DNA from: Deltaproteobacteria bacterium RIFCSPLOWO2_02_FULL_57_26
GTDB taxonomy: Bacteria; Desulfobacterota; Binatia; UBA9968
Direction: 5' to 3'
Assembly (NCBI GenBank): GCA_001798455.1
Contig: MGSI01000153.1
Coordinates: 1 to 15,830, forward strand
DNA length: 15,830 bases
Shown here piece after piece: positions 8,046 to 14,841 of this stretch. Positions within the stretch are counted from its first letter, which is position 1. Every line of letters begins with the position of its first letter. Below the pieces are notes generated by a model. It was given only the letters and a program-made list of their open reading frames with translations. It had not been told where the DNA came from and ran no database searches. The position numbers were made by a program, and so were the translations under genes.

Positions 8046-8249
8046 ATGGCCAGTGATCCGGTCTGCCAAAAGCAAGTTGACGAAACAAATCCGCCAGGGG
8101 GCAAGGTGCGTTTCTGGGGTAAACTTTTCTTCTTTTGCTCGGAGGCTTGTCGCTCCGCTTTCCGGCATGAACCCCAAAAATTCACGTCAGAAACCGCTGA
8201 GGGAAAGGCGCCCCCCTACAGCAAGGTTCCGGACGATTGGCGCAGCTGA
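8046..8249 (+). CDS. Small YHS-domain metal-binding protein (YHS1)
   Basis: The product has 67 residues. The YHS signature is visible: DPVC7 near the start, FWGKLFFFC31 and EAC35, then F39 and EPQKF. YHS domains are small treble-clef-like metal-binding units found alone or fused to metal transporters and oxygenases. The three cysteines 7, 31 and 35 are the likely metal ligands. The first cysteine is followed by QK instead of the common GM. There is no signal peptide; the tail after residue 48 is polar and probably flexible. It is translated directly after A3 and precedes B1 by 101 bases. A second protein of exactly the same length (YHS2) follows B1. A role in metal delivery, assembly or electron transfer for the flanking Mo enzymes is inference. 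Confidence 0.85.
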   Translation: MASDPVCQKQVDETNPPGGKVRFWGKLFFFCSEACRSAFRHEPQKFTSETAEGKAPPYSKVPDDWRS

Positions 8250-8294
8250 GAGAAGAACGGAAAGTGGTTTTTATACCGATTTGTGCGATTGGTT

Positions 8295-8304
8295 AACCCG
8301 GGTT
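8295..8304 (+). promoter_or_regulatory. Perfect 10-base palindrome in the gap before B1 (possible operator)
   Basis: AACCCGGGTT is a perfect palindrome, and it overlaps another 8-base palindrome, GGTTAACC, at 8291-8298. It lies in the longest intergenic gap of the window (8250-8350), about 47 bases before the B1 start. It could be a regulator half-site arrangement for an internal promoter. I find no convincing -35/-10 pair, and short palindromes arise by chance, so confidence is low. Confidence 0.2.
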
Positions 8305-8333
8305 GAATCTTGGGCTGAGCTCCCGCGGTTCCA

Positions 8334-8347
8334 GGAGGCATGAGGTG
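8334..8347 (+). promoter_or_regulatory. Ribosome binding region for B1
   Basis: GGAGG at 8334-8338 is followed by GAGGTG at 8343-8347. The first site is 6 bases before an in-frame GTG at 8345 and 12 before ATG 8351; the second lies only 3 bases before the ATG. The two possible starts differ by two residues. Both fit better than the upstream TTG at 8303, which has no ribosome site. Confidence 0.55.
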
Positions 8348-8350
8348 AAC

Positions 8351-10912
8351 ATGGAGTCAAAGGGCAATTCCGGAAAGAAAGCGCACCGCGTCGCTGTCCT
8401 CAAGAAGCTCAAGGGTCTTCACGCTGGCGAGGAGGTGCTTTACACGGGCTGTCGTATCAACTGCGGCGGGAGCCAGTGTGTGCTCAAGGTCCGCCGGCGC
8501 GATGGCAAGGTAACAGCCATCGAACCCGACGACCATTACAACCGCGGCGTTGGGCGGGAGGACACTGTTGTCTCCGATCTCGATCTGATCAAAAACCGGC
8601 TTCAGGTTCGGGGTTGTCCTATGGGCTGGATGTTCCACAAGCTCGCCTACTCGCCTGAGCGCATTCTCTATCCCATGAAGCGGGTGGAAGGAACTAAGAG
8701 GGGAGAGGGAAAATTCGAGCGCATCACCTGGGATGAAGCTCTCGACCTTGTGGCCAACAAGATGAATGAGGTGGTGGATCGCTATGGGCCTTACTCTGTG
8801 TTTACTCCGTATGCGCCCAATGCGCGGCTTGAGCGGCTATTTGGTCTGTGGGGTGCAGGGATCGAGGGATGGGGATGGTGCTCTATGGATCCTGGGCGGC
8901 TTGCCATGCACCTCATGGCAGGGGTGCCAGGTTGGTCCTACGGTGAAGGCTCCAACGACATGGCTGATTTCCTGATGAATACCAAAATGATCGTCCTTTG
9001 GGGGTTTGAGCCGACCATCACACACTTCGGACCCGGGCACCAGTTGGCTTATTACATCAAGATGGCTAGAGAGCGAGGCACGCCTGTCATCTGTATTGAC
9101 TGCCGGTACACGGTCGCTGCGGAGGTTCTAGCGGATCAGTGGATTCCCATCAAGCCCGGGACGGATGCGGCCATGATGCTCGCCGTGGCCAACGTGCTCA
9201 TCAAAGAGAATCTATATGACAGGGAGTTCGTGGAAAAGTACGTGGATCTCCACGGCTTCGAGAAGTGGCGCGCCTATATTCTTGGCGAGACCGATGGTAT
9301 CGAGAAGACGCCCGAATGGGCGGAGAAGGTCTGCGCTGTGCCGGCGGAGACGATTCGGGCATTCGCTCGCCTCTATGCGCGGATGAAACCTACCTGGCTG
9401 TGGAAAGGCTACGGAATAGACAGGAAGAGCCGGGGGGAAAACACGGCTCGTGGGGCGGCTAGTCTCCAGGCCATTATGGGCAATTGGGGTGTGGCGGGAG
9501 GCTCCGTGCCCCTTCATTTGCGTTGTCGCGACAAGCCCAACGTGCTCATGCCGTACGGAGATATTCCAAGGAAAATGGTTCCGAAGATGTACCGCAGCCA
9601 TAAGTGGGCGCAGATGGTTCTGCTTCTGGATAAGGTCCGCTCCGGCGAGATGAGCGTCGAAGAATACAAACGAAAGATCGGATGGCGTACTGGCCCTCTT
9701 CCCAAGCGGCCCTTGTCAAGGGTTTGGGCTGGGGGGGCCGCAGGCGCCGGAATCGAAGACACCATCGAGGAGAATGGCATAGCCATAGAAGAAACCCTAC
9801 CCAATCCAAAGATGATGCTCTGGGGAACATACTATGGTCCAGGTACGAACACGCTCAATAACAACGTCGATTCCACCAATGATCAGCTTAAGGCGCTTGA
9901 GAAGCTCGAGTTTGTTGTGTGGGCGGGTACCCAGATGGCTTCGATGGCCCGTCATGCCGACGTGGTCTTTCCTCTGACCGAGATGACGCTGGAACAACGG
10001 ACACTTCAAACTGCCGGCTATGGAGGCTTCGCAAACTACACGTTCCTCCCCGGGGTTGTTCCGCCACAGGGAGAAGCAAAACCGGACGACTGGCTCTACT
10101 CTGAGCTGGCGCGCCGGCTGGGCATTGGTGAGGAGTACAACCGCCACTACAAAGGTAATAACTGGGACGAGTGCTGGGAGGAATACCTCCAAGATGAATA
10201 CCGTGAGCTTGCCAAGAAGCTGAAAAAGGAAGGGGTTAAGGCTCCCGGATGGAAAAAGTTCACGAAGAGCTGCCTGATCAATGTGGATGAGGCGTATGAC
10301 GAGCCCTGGCACGGATACAAGAGTTTTATCGAGGGGGGAAAGCCTCTGAAGACTCGGAGTGGCAAGATTGAGCTTTATAGCCATATTATTGACGACGAGT
10401 CGCAGCGAGGGAAGCTCCACTTCGATGATCACGGCCAGCTTATTGACAACCTCCCTAACGACTGGCGGGATCTAGCTCCTTTCGCAGCTTATCAGCCCAT
10501 ATACCGAGGCATGGAGCATGCCGACGTGAACCGTTTCCCCTTGATGCTTTTGAGCTGCTATCCGAGGTATCGCAATCACACCACCTTTTGGAACATCCCG
10601 TGGTTGCGCGGCGATTGTTATCGCCACGCCATCTGGATGAATGCCGCGGACGCCCAAGCCAGGGGAATCAAGGACGGGGATTTAGTCAGGATTCATAACG
10701 ACAAGGGTGTGGGAGTTCTTCCGGCCTACGTCACTTCTCGGATTCTACCCGGGATGGTCGTGATTCATCACGGCGGCAATTACGAGCCGGACAAGGACGG
10801 GGTGGACTGGGGGTGCACGCCGAATATTTTCTTTACCGATATGGAAAGCCCTGTCACGGCTCCCCCGGTCACCAACCTGGTCGAAGTCGAACGAAATGTT
10901 GGAGTTCGGTGA
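8351..10912 (+). CDS. DmsA-like molybdopterin oxidoreductase, catalytic subunit (B1)
   Basis: The product has 853 residues from ATG 8351 (855 from GTG 8345). It resembles DmsA/YnfE: an N-terminal FS0 site with four cysteines (C34-x3-C38-x4-C43 and C89 in RGCPMGW), RILYPMKRV, WDEALDLVANKM, IVLWGFEP, DQWIPIKPGTDAAMMLA, the YILGETDG-KTPEWAE block, and C-terminal MNAADAQARGIKDGDLVRI and PVTNLVEVE. The FS0 loop differs from DmsA in having x4 rather than x3 and a roughly 13-residue longer stretch before the fourth cysteine. The Mo-ligand region reads EGWGWC177S178MD; Ser178 is the DmsA-like candidate, Cys177 the alternative. The EGWxW motif also recalls pyrogallol transhydroxylase, although that enzyme lacks FS0. 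There is no Tat signal, so it is probably cytoplasmic. B2 is a close paralogue. The DmsB-like ferredoxin downstream is the natural electron partner. Substrate unknown: S- or N-oxide reduction is typical of the family, but hydroxyl-group chemistry is possible. Confidence 0.9.
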   Translation: MESKGNSGKKAHRVAVLKKLKGLHAGEEVLYTGCRINCGGSQCVLKVRRRDGKVTAIEPDDHYNRGVGREDTVVSDLDLIKNRLQVRGCPMGWMFHKLAYSPERILYPMKRVEGTKRGEGKFERITWDEALDLVANKMNEVVDRYGPYSVFTPYAPNARLERLFGLWGAGIEGWGWCSMDPGRLAMHLMAGVPGWSYGEGSNDMADFLMNTKMIVLWGFEPTITHFGPGHQLAYYIKMARERGTPVICIDCRYTVAAEVLADQWIPIKPGTDAAMMLAVANVLIKENLYDREFVEKYVDLHGFEKWRAYILGETDGIEKTPEWAEKVCAVPAETIRAFARLYARMKPTWLWKGYGIDRKSRGENTARGAASLQAIMGNWGVAGGSVPLHLRCRDKPNVLMPYGDIPRKMVPKMYRSHKWAQMVLLLDKVRSGEMSVEEYKRKIGWRTGPLPKRPLSRVWAGGAAGAGIEDTIEENGIAIEETLPNPKMMLWGTYYGPGTNTLNNNVDSTNDQLKALEKLEFVVWAGTQMASMARHADVVFPLTEMTLEQRTLQTAGYGGFANYTFLPGVVPPQGEAKPDDWLYSELARRLGIGEEYNRHYKGNNWDECWEEYLQDEYRELAKKLKKEGVKAPGWKKFTKSCLINVDEAYDEPWHGYKSFIEGGKPLKTRSGKIELYSHIIDDESQRGKLHFDDHGQLIDNLPNDWRDLAPFAAYQPIYRGMEHADVNRFPLMLLSCYPRYRNHTTFWNIPWLRGDCYRHAIWMNAADAQARGIKDGDLVRIHNDKGVGVLPAYVTSRILPGMVVIHHGGNYEPDKDGVDWGCTPNIFFTDMESPVTAPPVTNLVEVERNVGVR

Positions 10913-10926
10913 AGCAAAAATGAGCC

Positions 10927-10933
10927 GAGGAGG
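10927..10933 (+). promoter_or_regulatory. Ribosome binding site for YHS2
   Basis: GAGGAGG lies 6 bases before ATG 10940, the same sequence and spacing as at YHS1. The two YHS genes therefore share their translation signal as well as their length. Confidence 0.8.
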
Positions 10934-10939
10934 TTACTC

Positions 10940-11143
10940 ATGGTGATCGATCCTGTGTGTAAGAAAGAAGTAGATGAGAAGGCTGCGCCTGGAGGCAAGG
11001 CACGTTTCTGGGGCAAGGTTATCTACTTCTGTGACAAGAAATGTCGCGCCACGTTCCAGCGCGATCCTCAGAAATACGTTCCGGAGAAAGACGGGGAAAA
11101 AGAACCGGGCTACGATCCCCGCATGTTTCTCGGGGATATGTAG
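10940..11143 (+). CDS. Small YHS-domain metal-binding protein (YHS2)
   Basis: The product has 67 residues, the same length as YHS1 and a clear paralogue: IDPVC7KKEVDE, then PGGKARFWGKVIYFC31, KKC35, F39 and DPQKY. Cysteines 7, 31 and 35 are conserved in position, consistent with one metal site. There is no signal peptide. The C-terminal 20 residues are charged and differ from YHS1. It sits between B1 (27 bases upstream) and A4 (28 bases downstream), so each YHS gene joins one A-type and one B-type Mo subunit. Its function is unknown; a metal chaperone, maturation factor or small accessory subunit is possible. Confidence 0.85.
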   Translation: MVIDPVCKKEVDEKAAPGGKARFWGKVIYFCDKKCRATFQRDPQKYVPEKDGEKEPGYDPRMFLGDM

Positions 11144-11171
11144 ACTTTTCGTAGACCGTACTTGAACGGCG

Positions 11172-13988
11172 ATGGCTGAACTTAAGTTGGAGCTGGAAGG
11201 CTTGGAGGTAAATGGGGGTGGCCTTCCCGAGACCCCTGATTTTTCACTAGGCGAGGTTCGGCGCACTCCCTGGCGCTGGGACAAAGTGGTGAAGAGCTCG
11301 CACCTGACCAACTGCGCTTACCAGCAGGCCTGCAACTTTAATCTCTACGTTAAAGACGGGGTGGTGGTGCGGGAGGAGCAGGCGGCCAATTACCCCCGGC
11401 GCAACGACCCGCTGGTTCCTGACTTCAACCCGCGCGGCTGTCAGAAGGGCGCCTGCTACGTCCACCGAGTCTACGATCCCACTCGGATCAAGTACCCGAT
11501 GAAGCGGGTTGGCGAGCGGGGCCAAGGGAAGTGGAAGCGCGTCAGTTGGGATCAGGCCCTCACGGAGGTTGCCGATGCTATTATCGATACCGCAACAAAG
11601 GAGGGCCCGGACGCGATCGTCCAGGCGGGTGGAACCCGGGTGATGAACGCGGGCAGCGAGGGGGCCGGGCCCTCGGCCTTTCTTCTTGCTCTGGGAGCGC
11701 CGCTTTCCAATGTAACTGCCGACAACGGCGATGAGCATCAAGGCGTGGCGGTCACGATGGGCAAGGTGATCGTCGCGGACTCTGCCGACAACTGGTTTTA
11801 CTCCGACATGATTCTCATTTGGGGCGGGAATCCCGCGTATACGAACATCCCCAACTTTCACTTTATCGCTGAGGCCCGTTACAACGGCACGAAGGTGGTG
11901 ACGATTTCTCCTGACTACAGTCCTTCAGCCGTTCATGCCGATCTCTGGGTGCCGGTGAACGTCGGCAGCGACGCAGCCCTGGCCCTCTCTATTTGCCAGG
12001 TGATCCTACGAGAGAAACTGTACAAGGAGGAGTTTGTTCGGGAGCAGACCGACCTTCCTCTTTTAGTGGTGGAGTCCACCGGCAGGTTTTTGCGGGAAAA
12101 AGATCTCAAGGCCGGAGGGCGCGAAGATATCTTTTATCTCTGGGACCTCGGAGCCGGGAAGCTTGCGGAGGCGCCGAGGAAAAGCCTGGCCCTCAACGGG
12201 TTGGCGCCGGCGTTGGAGGGGACCTACCAGGTTCAAACCCTGCACGGTGCGGTCGCCGTAATGCCGCTCATGGAGCGGCTGCGCGCCCATCTAGACCAGC
12301 ACTACACACCGGAGCAGGCAAGCCAAATCACCGGCACATCGCCGCGCCTGATTGAGCAGTTGGCTCGGGAGATTGCGACGGCCAAGGGCGTGGTCAACAT
12401 CAGCACCTACAATTGGGGCAAGTTTTACCATGGGGATTTGATCGAACGGGCTATTCTTCTCGTCTTTGCCCTGTGTGGTCACATGGGTCGCAAAGGCGCC
12501 ACCTACAGCGCCTTCTCGATGATGGGCCTGGATACCTCGATCGGGGGCCTGGAGCGGCGGGGTGATCAGATTATCCTGTCTGCGGCCGGTGCAGATCCCC
12601 GCTTCGCCCAGTGGAGGGAAGAGGGGTACACCGACGAGATGATCCTATACGAATACGTCCACGACTCTTTTGCTTCGGGGCGGATCACGCCGACCTCGCT
12701 CATGTACTACATCCACGGCGGTATTCTCGACCTGTGCGAAAAAAATCCCGGGTGGGACCCTTATCTGAAGCGCCCGATCGGGGATTATGTCCGTGAGGCG
12801 TTTGCGAAGAAGTGGCAGTTTATGGCCCCCGGGCCGGACAAGCAGCCGCGGATGATGTTTGCCCTGGGAGGCAATTTTCTCCGGCGGGCGCGATGCACGG
12901 ATACATTGCTTGAGAAGTTTTTACCCAAGCTCCGCTTTCTGGTGTCGATCGACTGGCGCTGGAATACCACGGCGCTTTATTCCGACATCGTTCTGCCTGC
13001 CTGTACCTGGTACGAGAAGACATCCACCTTTATGGTCGGGTCGCCCGTCCAGCCTTTCGTTCATGTCGTCAACCAGGCCGTTGAGCCCCTTTACGATTCC
13101 ATGGGAGAGTGGAAGATGTTTTGCTTGCTCGCGCGCAAGGTTGAGGAGCGGGCGCGCCAGCGCGGGGTGGAGAGCTATAAGGACAGCAATGGCGTGGAGC
13201 GCCGTTTCGCCGGCCTGGAGGACAAGGTGACCTTTGGTGGGCTCTATGGTGAGGACGATGAGGAGGGGGTTGCCAGGGATGCCTTTCTGAATGCGAGCAA
13301 CGTGGAGGAAATAGGTTGGGAGGAGTTCCGGGAGCGGGGATTGGCTCATTACACGGGCGTGGGCACGGGCATGCGTTCCATAGGGAATGCCTGCGACATA
13401 GTTCCGGGGGAGCCCGTGGTCCCGCTCACCTGGCATACGGAGAGAAAGGATCCCTATCCGACGCTGACGCGGCGACTCCAGTTCCTAATTGACCACGAGC
13501 TGTTTAGAGAACTGGGTGAGGATCTGCCGGTGCATAAGGATCAGCCGCTGGCTGGGGGCAACTATCCGCTCAAGGTCACCGGGGGGCATGCCCGGTGGAG
13601 CATTCACAGCGACCAGGTCGATGATTCTTTGATGCTCCAACTGCAGCGGGGCGCGCCGGTGATGTTCATGAGCGCGCAGGACGCCGCTTCGAGGGGGATC
13701 CACGACGGTGATGACGTCGAGGTCTCTAACGACGTGGCCTCCTTCAGAATCCAGGCCGTGGTCTCGCCCGCGGTCAGGCCGGGCCAGGTGATGATCTACC
13801 ATGCCTGGGAAAACTACCAGTTCAAGGGATGGCAGCATTTCAAAAACGTCATGGCCTCCCCGATGAATCCGATCGAGCTGGCCGGAGACTATTTTCAGAT
13901 CCGGCCCATTACCATGGCCAACTATCCTGGTTTCAGCGACCGGGATACGCGCGTTGAGATAGAGAAAGCACCGACTCATGCACAATGA
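11172..13988 (+). CDS. Type II DMSO-reductase-family molybdoenzyme, catalytic subunit (A4)
   Basis: The product is a complete 938-residue catalytic subunit. FS0 ligands are His44, Cys48, Cys54 and Cys90, at exactly the same residue numbers as in A3. NGDEH (Asp187, candidate Mo ligand) is followed by IWGGNPAYTN, PDYSPSAVHADLWVP, REQTDLPLLV, ALEGTYQVQT, GKFYHGDLIERA, WHTERKDPYPTLTRR, TGGHARWSIHS and MIYHAWE. These are type II signatures, closest by eye to the ethylbenzene / C25 dehydrogenase branch. There is no signal peptide: a lone RR at residues 30-31 is not followed by the Tat consensus or a hydrophobic stretch. No clear Shine-Dalgarno site precedes ATG 11172, so translation may depend on coupling to YHS2, 28 bases upstream. 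A3 and A4 share the TST/S-M substrate-side loop; A4 has CTW where A3 has SGW before the YE. The DmsB-like gene follows after 81 bases. The substrate is unknown. Confidence 0.92.
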   Translation: MAELKLELEGLEVNGGGLPETPDFSLGEVRRTPWRWDKVVKSSHLTNCAYQQACNFNLYVKDGVVVREEQAANYPRRNDPLVPDFNPRGCQKGACYVHRVYDPTRIKYPMKRVGERGQGKWKRVSWDQALTEVADAIIDTATKEGPDAIVQAGGTRVMNAGSEGAGPSAFLLALGAPLSNVTADNGDEHQGVAVTMGKVIVADSADNWFYSDMILIWGGNPAYTNIPNFHFIAEARYNGTKVVTISPDYSPSAVHADLWVPVNVGSDAALALSICQVILREKLYKEEFVREQTDLPLLVVESTGRFLREKDLKAGGREDIFYLWDLGAGKLAEAPRKSLALNGLAPALEGTYQVQTLHGAVAVMPLMERLRAHLDQHYTPEQASQITGTSPRLIEQLAREIATAKGVVNISTYNWGKFYHGDLIERAILLVFALCGHMGRKGATYSAFSMMGLDTSIGGLERRGDQIILSAAGADPRFAQWREEGYTDEMILYEYVHDSFASGRITPTSLMYYIHGGILDLCEKNPGWDPYLKRPIGDYVREAFAKKWQFMAPGPDKQPRMMFALGGNFLRRARCTDTLLEKFLPKLRFLVSIDWRWNTTALYSDIVLPACTWYEKTSTFMVGSPVQPFVHVVNQAVEPLYDSMGEWKMFCLLARKVEERARQRGVESYKDSNGVERRFAGLEDKVTFGGLYGEDDEEGVARDAFLNASNVEEIGWEEFRERGLAHYTGVGTGMRSIGNACDIVPGEPVVPLTWHTERKDPYPTLTRRLQFLIDHELFRELGEDLPVHKDQPLAGGNYPLKVTGGHARWSIHSDQVDDSLMLQLQRGAPVMFMSAQDAASRGIHDGDDVEVSNDVASFRIQAVVSPAVRPGQVMIYHAWENYQFKGWQHFKNVMASPMNPIELAGDYFQIRPITMANYPGFSDRDTRVEIEKAPTHAQ

Positions 13989-14053
13989 CGTGAGCGATTT
14001 GTCGCATAAGAATAACGGGACGTGCCCTATAGGTCATGGCGGCGGCCGTGGCC

Positions 14054-14062
14054 GGAGAGGAG
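14054..14062 (+). promoter_or_regulatory. Ribosome binding site for the DmsB-like gene
   Basis: GGAGAGGAG lies 7 bases before ATG 14070. It selects this start over the in-frame GTG at 14022, whose 16 extra residues are arginine-rich and have no counterpart in DmsB, which begins MTTQYGFF. Confidence 0.8.
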
Positions 14063-14069
14063 AATCCAA

Positions 14070-14825
14070 ATGACGCAATACGGTTTTTTCTTCGATCAGA
14101 GTCGCTGTACAGGCTGCCATGCCTGCAGCATCGCCTGTAAAGGGTGGTATGATCTTCCGCCCGGGCCGCTCAAATACATGCGCGTCTACCAGTGGGAGCA
14201 AGGGGCCTTTCCCAACACGCGCCTGGGCCTTTTGGCCGTCAACTGTTACCACTGCGAGAATCCGGTGTGCGCGACTGCCTGCCCCAACGAGGCGATCTTC
14301 AAAGAGGATAAGTACGGGGCGGTCCTGGTCGATCAAGAGCGCTGCGAGGGCGAGCGCGAGTGCTGGGATGCCTGTCCCTATGGCGCGATTGTCTATCCGA
14401 GCGACAAGCGTGACGAGAAGGCCCAAAAATGTACCATGTGCGTCGATCGCCTCGAGGAAGGCCTCATTCCGATCTGTGTGACCGCCTGCTCGCTGCGCGC
14501 GCTGGACTTCGGCCCGGTAGAAGAGCTGAGAAAGAAATACGGCGAACTTGACACGTTGGAGGGGCTACCCGACGGAAGCCAGACTCGACCATCGGTGGTG
14601 TTCAAGCCCCGGGATGGTAAAAAACAGCTCATTCCTTGGGATGGGAATAAAGTGCTGGAGCTATGGCAGCAGCGGGGGCCATTCGCCGCGACCGATCTTC
14701 CGCCGACCTTCACGGATAAAGATGCGGTGACCCGGCCTGCTCCGGGAACGGTTGGAAGGGACCGGCTGGTGTTGAAGCCCAAGACGGCGGAAGAGCTGAT
14801 GGTTGCCACGCGCAATGATGAGTAA
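14070..14825 (+). CDS. DmsB-like 4-cluster ferredoxin, electron-transfer subunit
   Basis: The product has 251 residues, starting MTQYGFFFDQSRC like DmsB. Four cysteine groups are seen: I at 13, 16, 19, 23; II at 59, 62, 67, 71; III at 92, (Glu95), 98, 102; IV at 121, 124, 136, 140. Group III lacks its second cysteine: the sequence is C-EG-E-RE-C-WDA-CP. The matching DmsB residue is Cys102, and in NarH it is a Trp, which gives a [3Fe-4S] centre; a [3Fe-4S] or Glu-ligated cluster is therefore expected. ALDFGPVEELRKKYG follows as in DmsB. The protein is about 45 residues longer than E. coli DmsB, with a proline- and charge-rich tail. It should relay electrons between a Mo subunit and a quinone or soluble partner, but no DmsC-type anchor is in the window. 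It lies between A4 and B2 (16 bases). B2 and B1 are the expected partners; sharing with A4 is possible. Confidence 0.92.
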   Translation: MTQYGFFFDQSRCTGCHACSIACKGWYDLPPGPLKYMRVYQWEQGAFPNTRLGLLAVNCYHCENPVCATACPNEAIFKEDKYGAVLVDQERCEGERECWDACPYGAIVYPSDKRDEKAQKCTMCVDRLEEGLIPICVTACSLRALDFGPVEELRKKYGELDTLEGLPDGSQTRPSVVFKPRDGKKQLIPWDGNKVLELWQQRGPFAATDLPPTFTDKDAVTRPAPGTVGRDRLVLKPKTAEELMVATRNDE

Positions 14826-14841
14826 GGAAAGGGAGCCAATT

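Noticed and set aside
8053..8343. 96-codon plus-strand frame overlapping YHS1 and the following gap
   Set aside because: It is out of frame with the YHS motifs, has no ribosome site, and its product is arginine-rich low-information sequence.
8303..8350. Upstream extension of B1 to a TTG start
   Set aside because: No ribosome site precedes it, the extra 16 residues have no counterpart in B2, and GGAGG/GAGGTG sites point to 8345 or 8351.
9797..10432. 211-codon open frame on the minus strand
   Set aside because: It lies wholly inside B1, which has clear family motifs throughout. The translation shows no recognisable domain and looks like an antisense shadow of GC-rich coding DNA.
14045..14054. 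GGCCGTGGCC hairpin as a terminator after A4
   Set aside because: The stem is very short, there is no following T-run, and the ferredoxin ribosome site starts at once.
14022..14069. Upstream extension of the DmsB-like gene to a GTG start, with an RR pair
   Set aside because: The RR is not followed by a hydrophobic signal segment, and a strong ribosome site lies inside this stretch just before ATG 14070.
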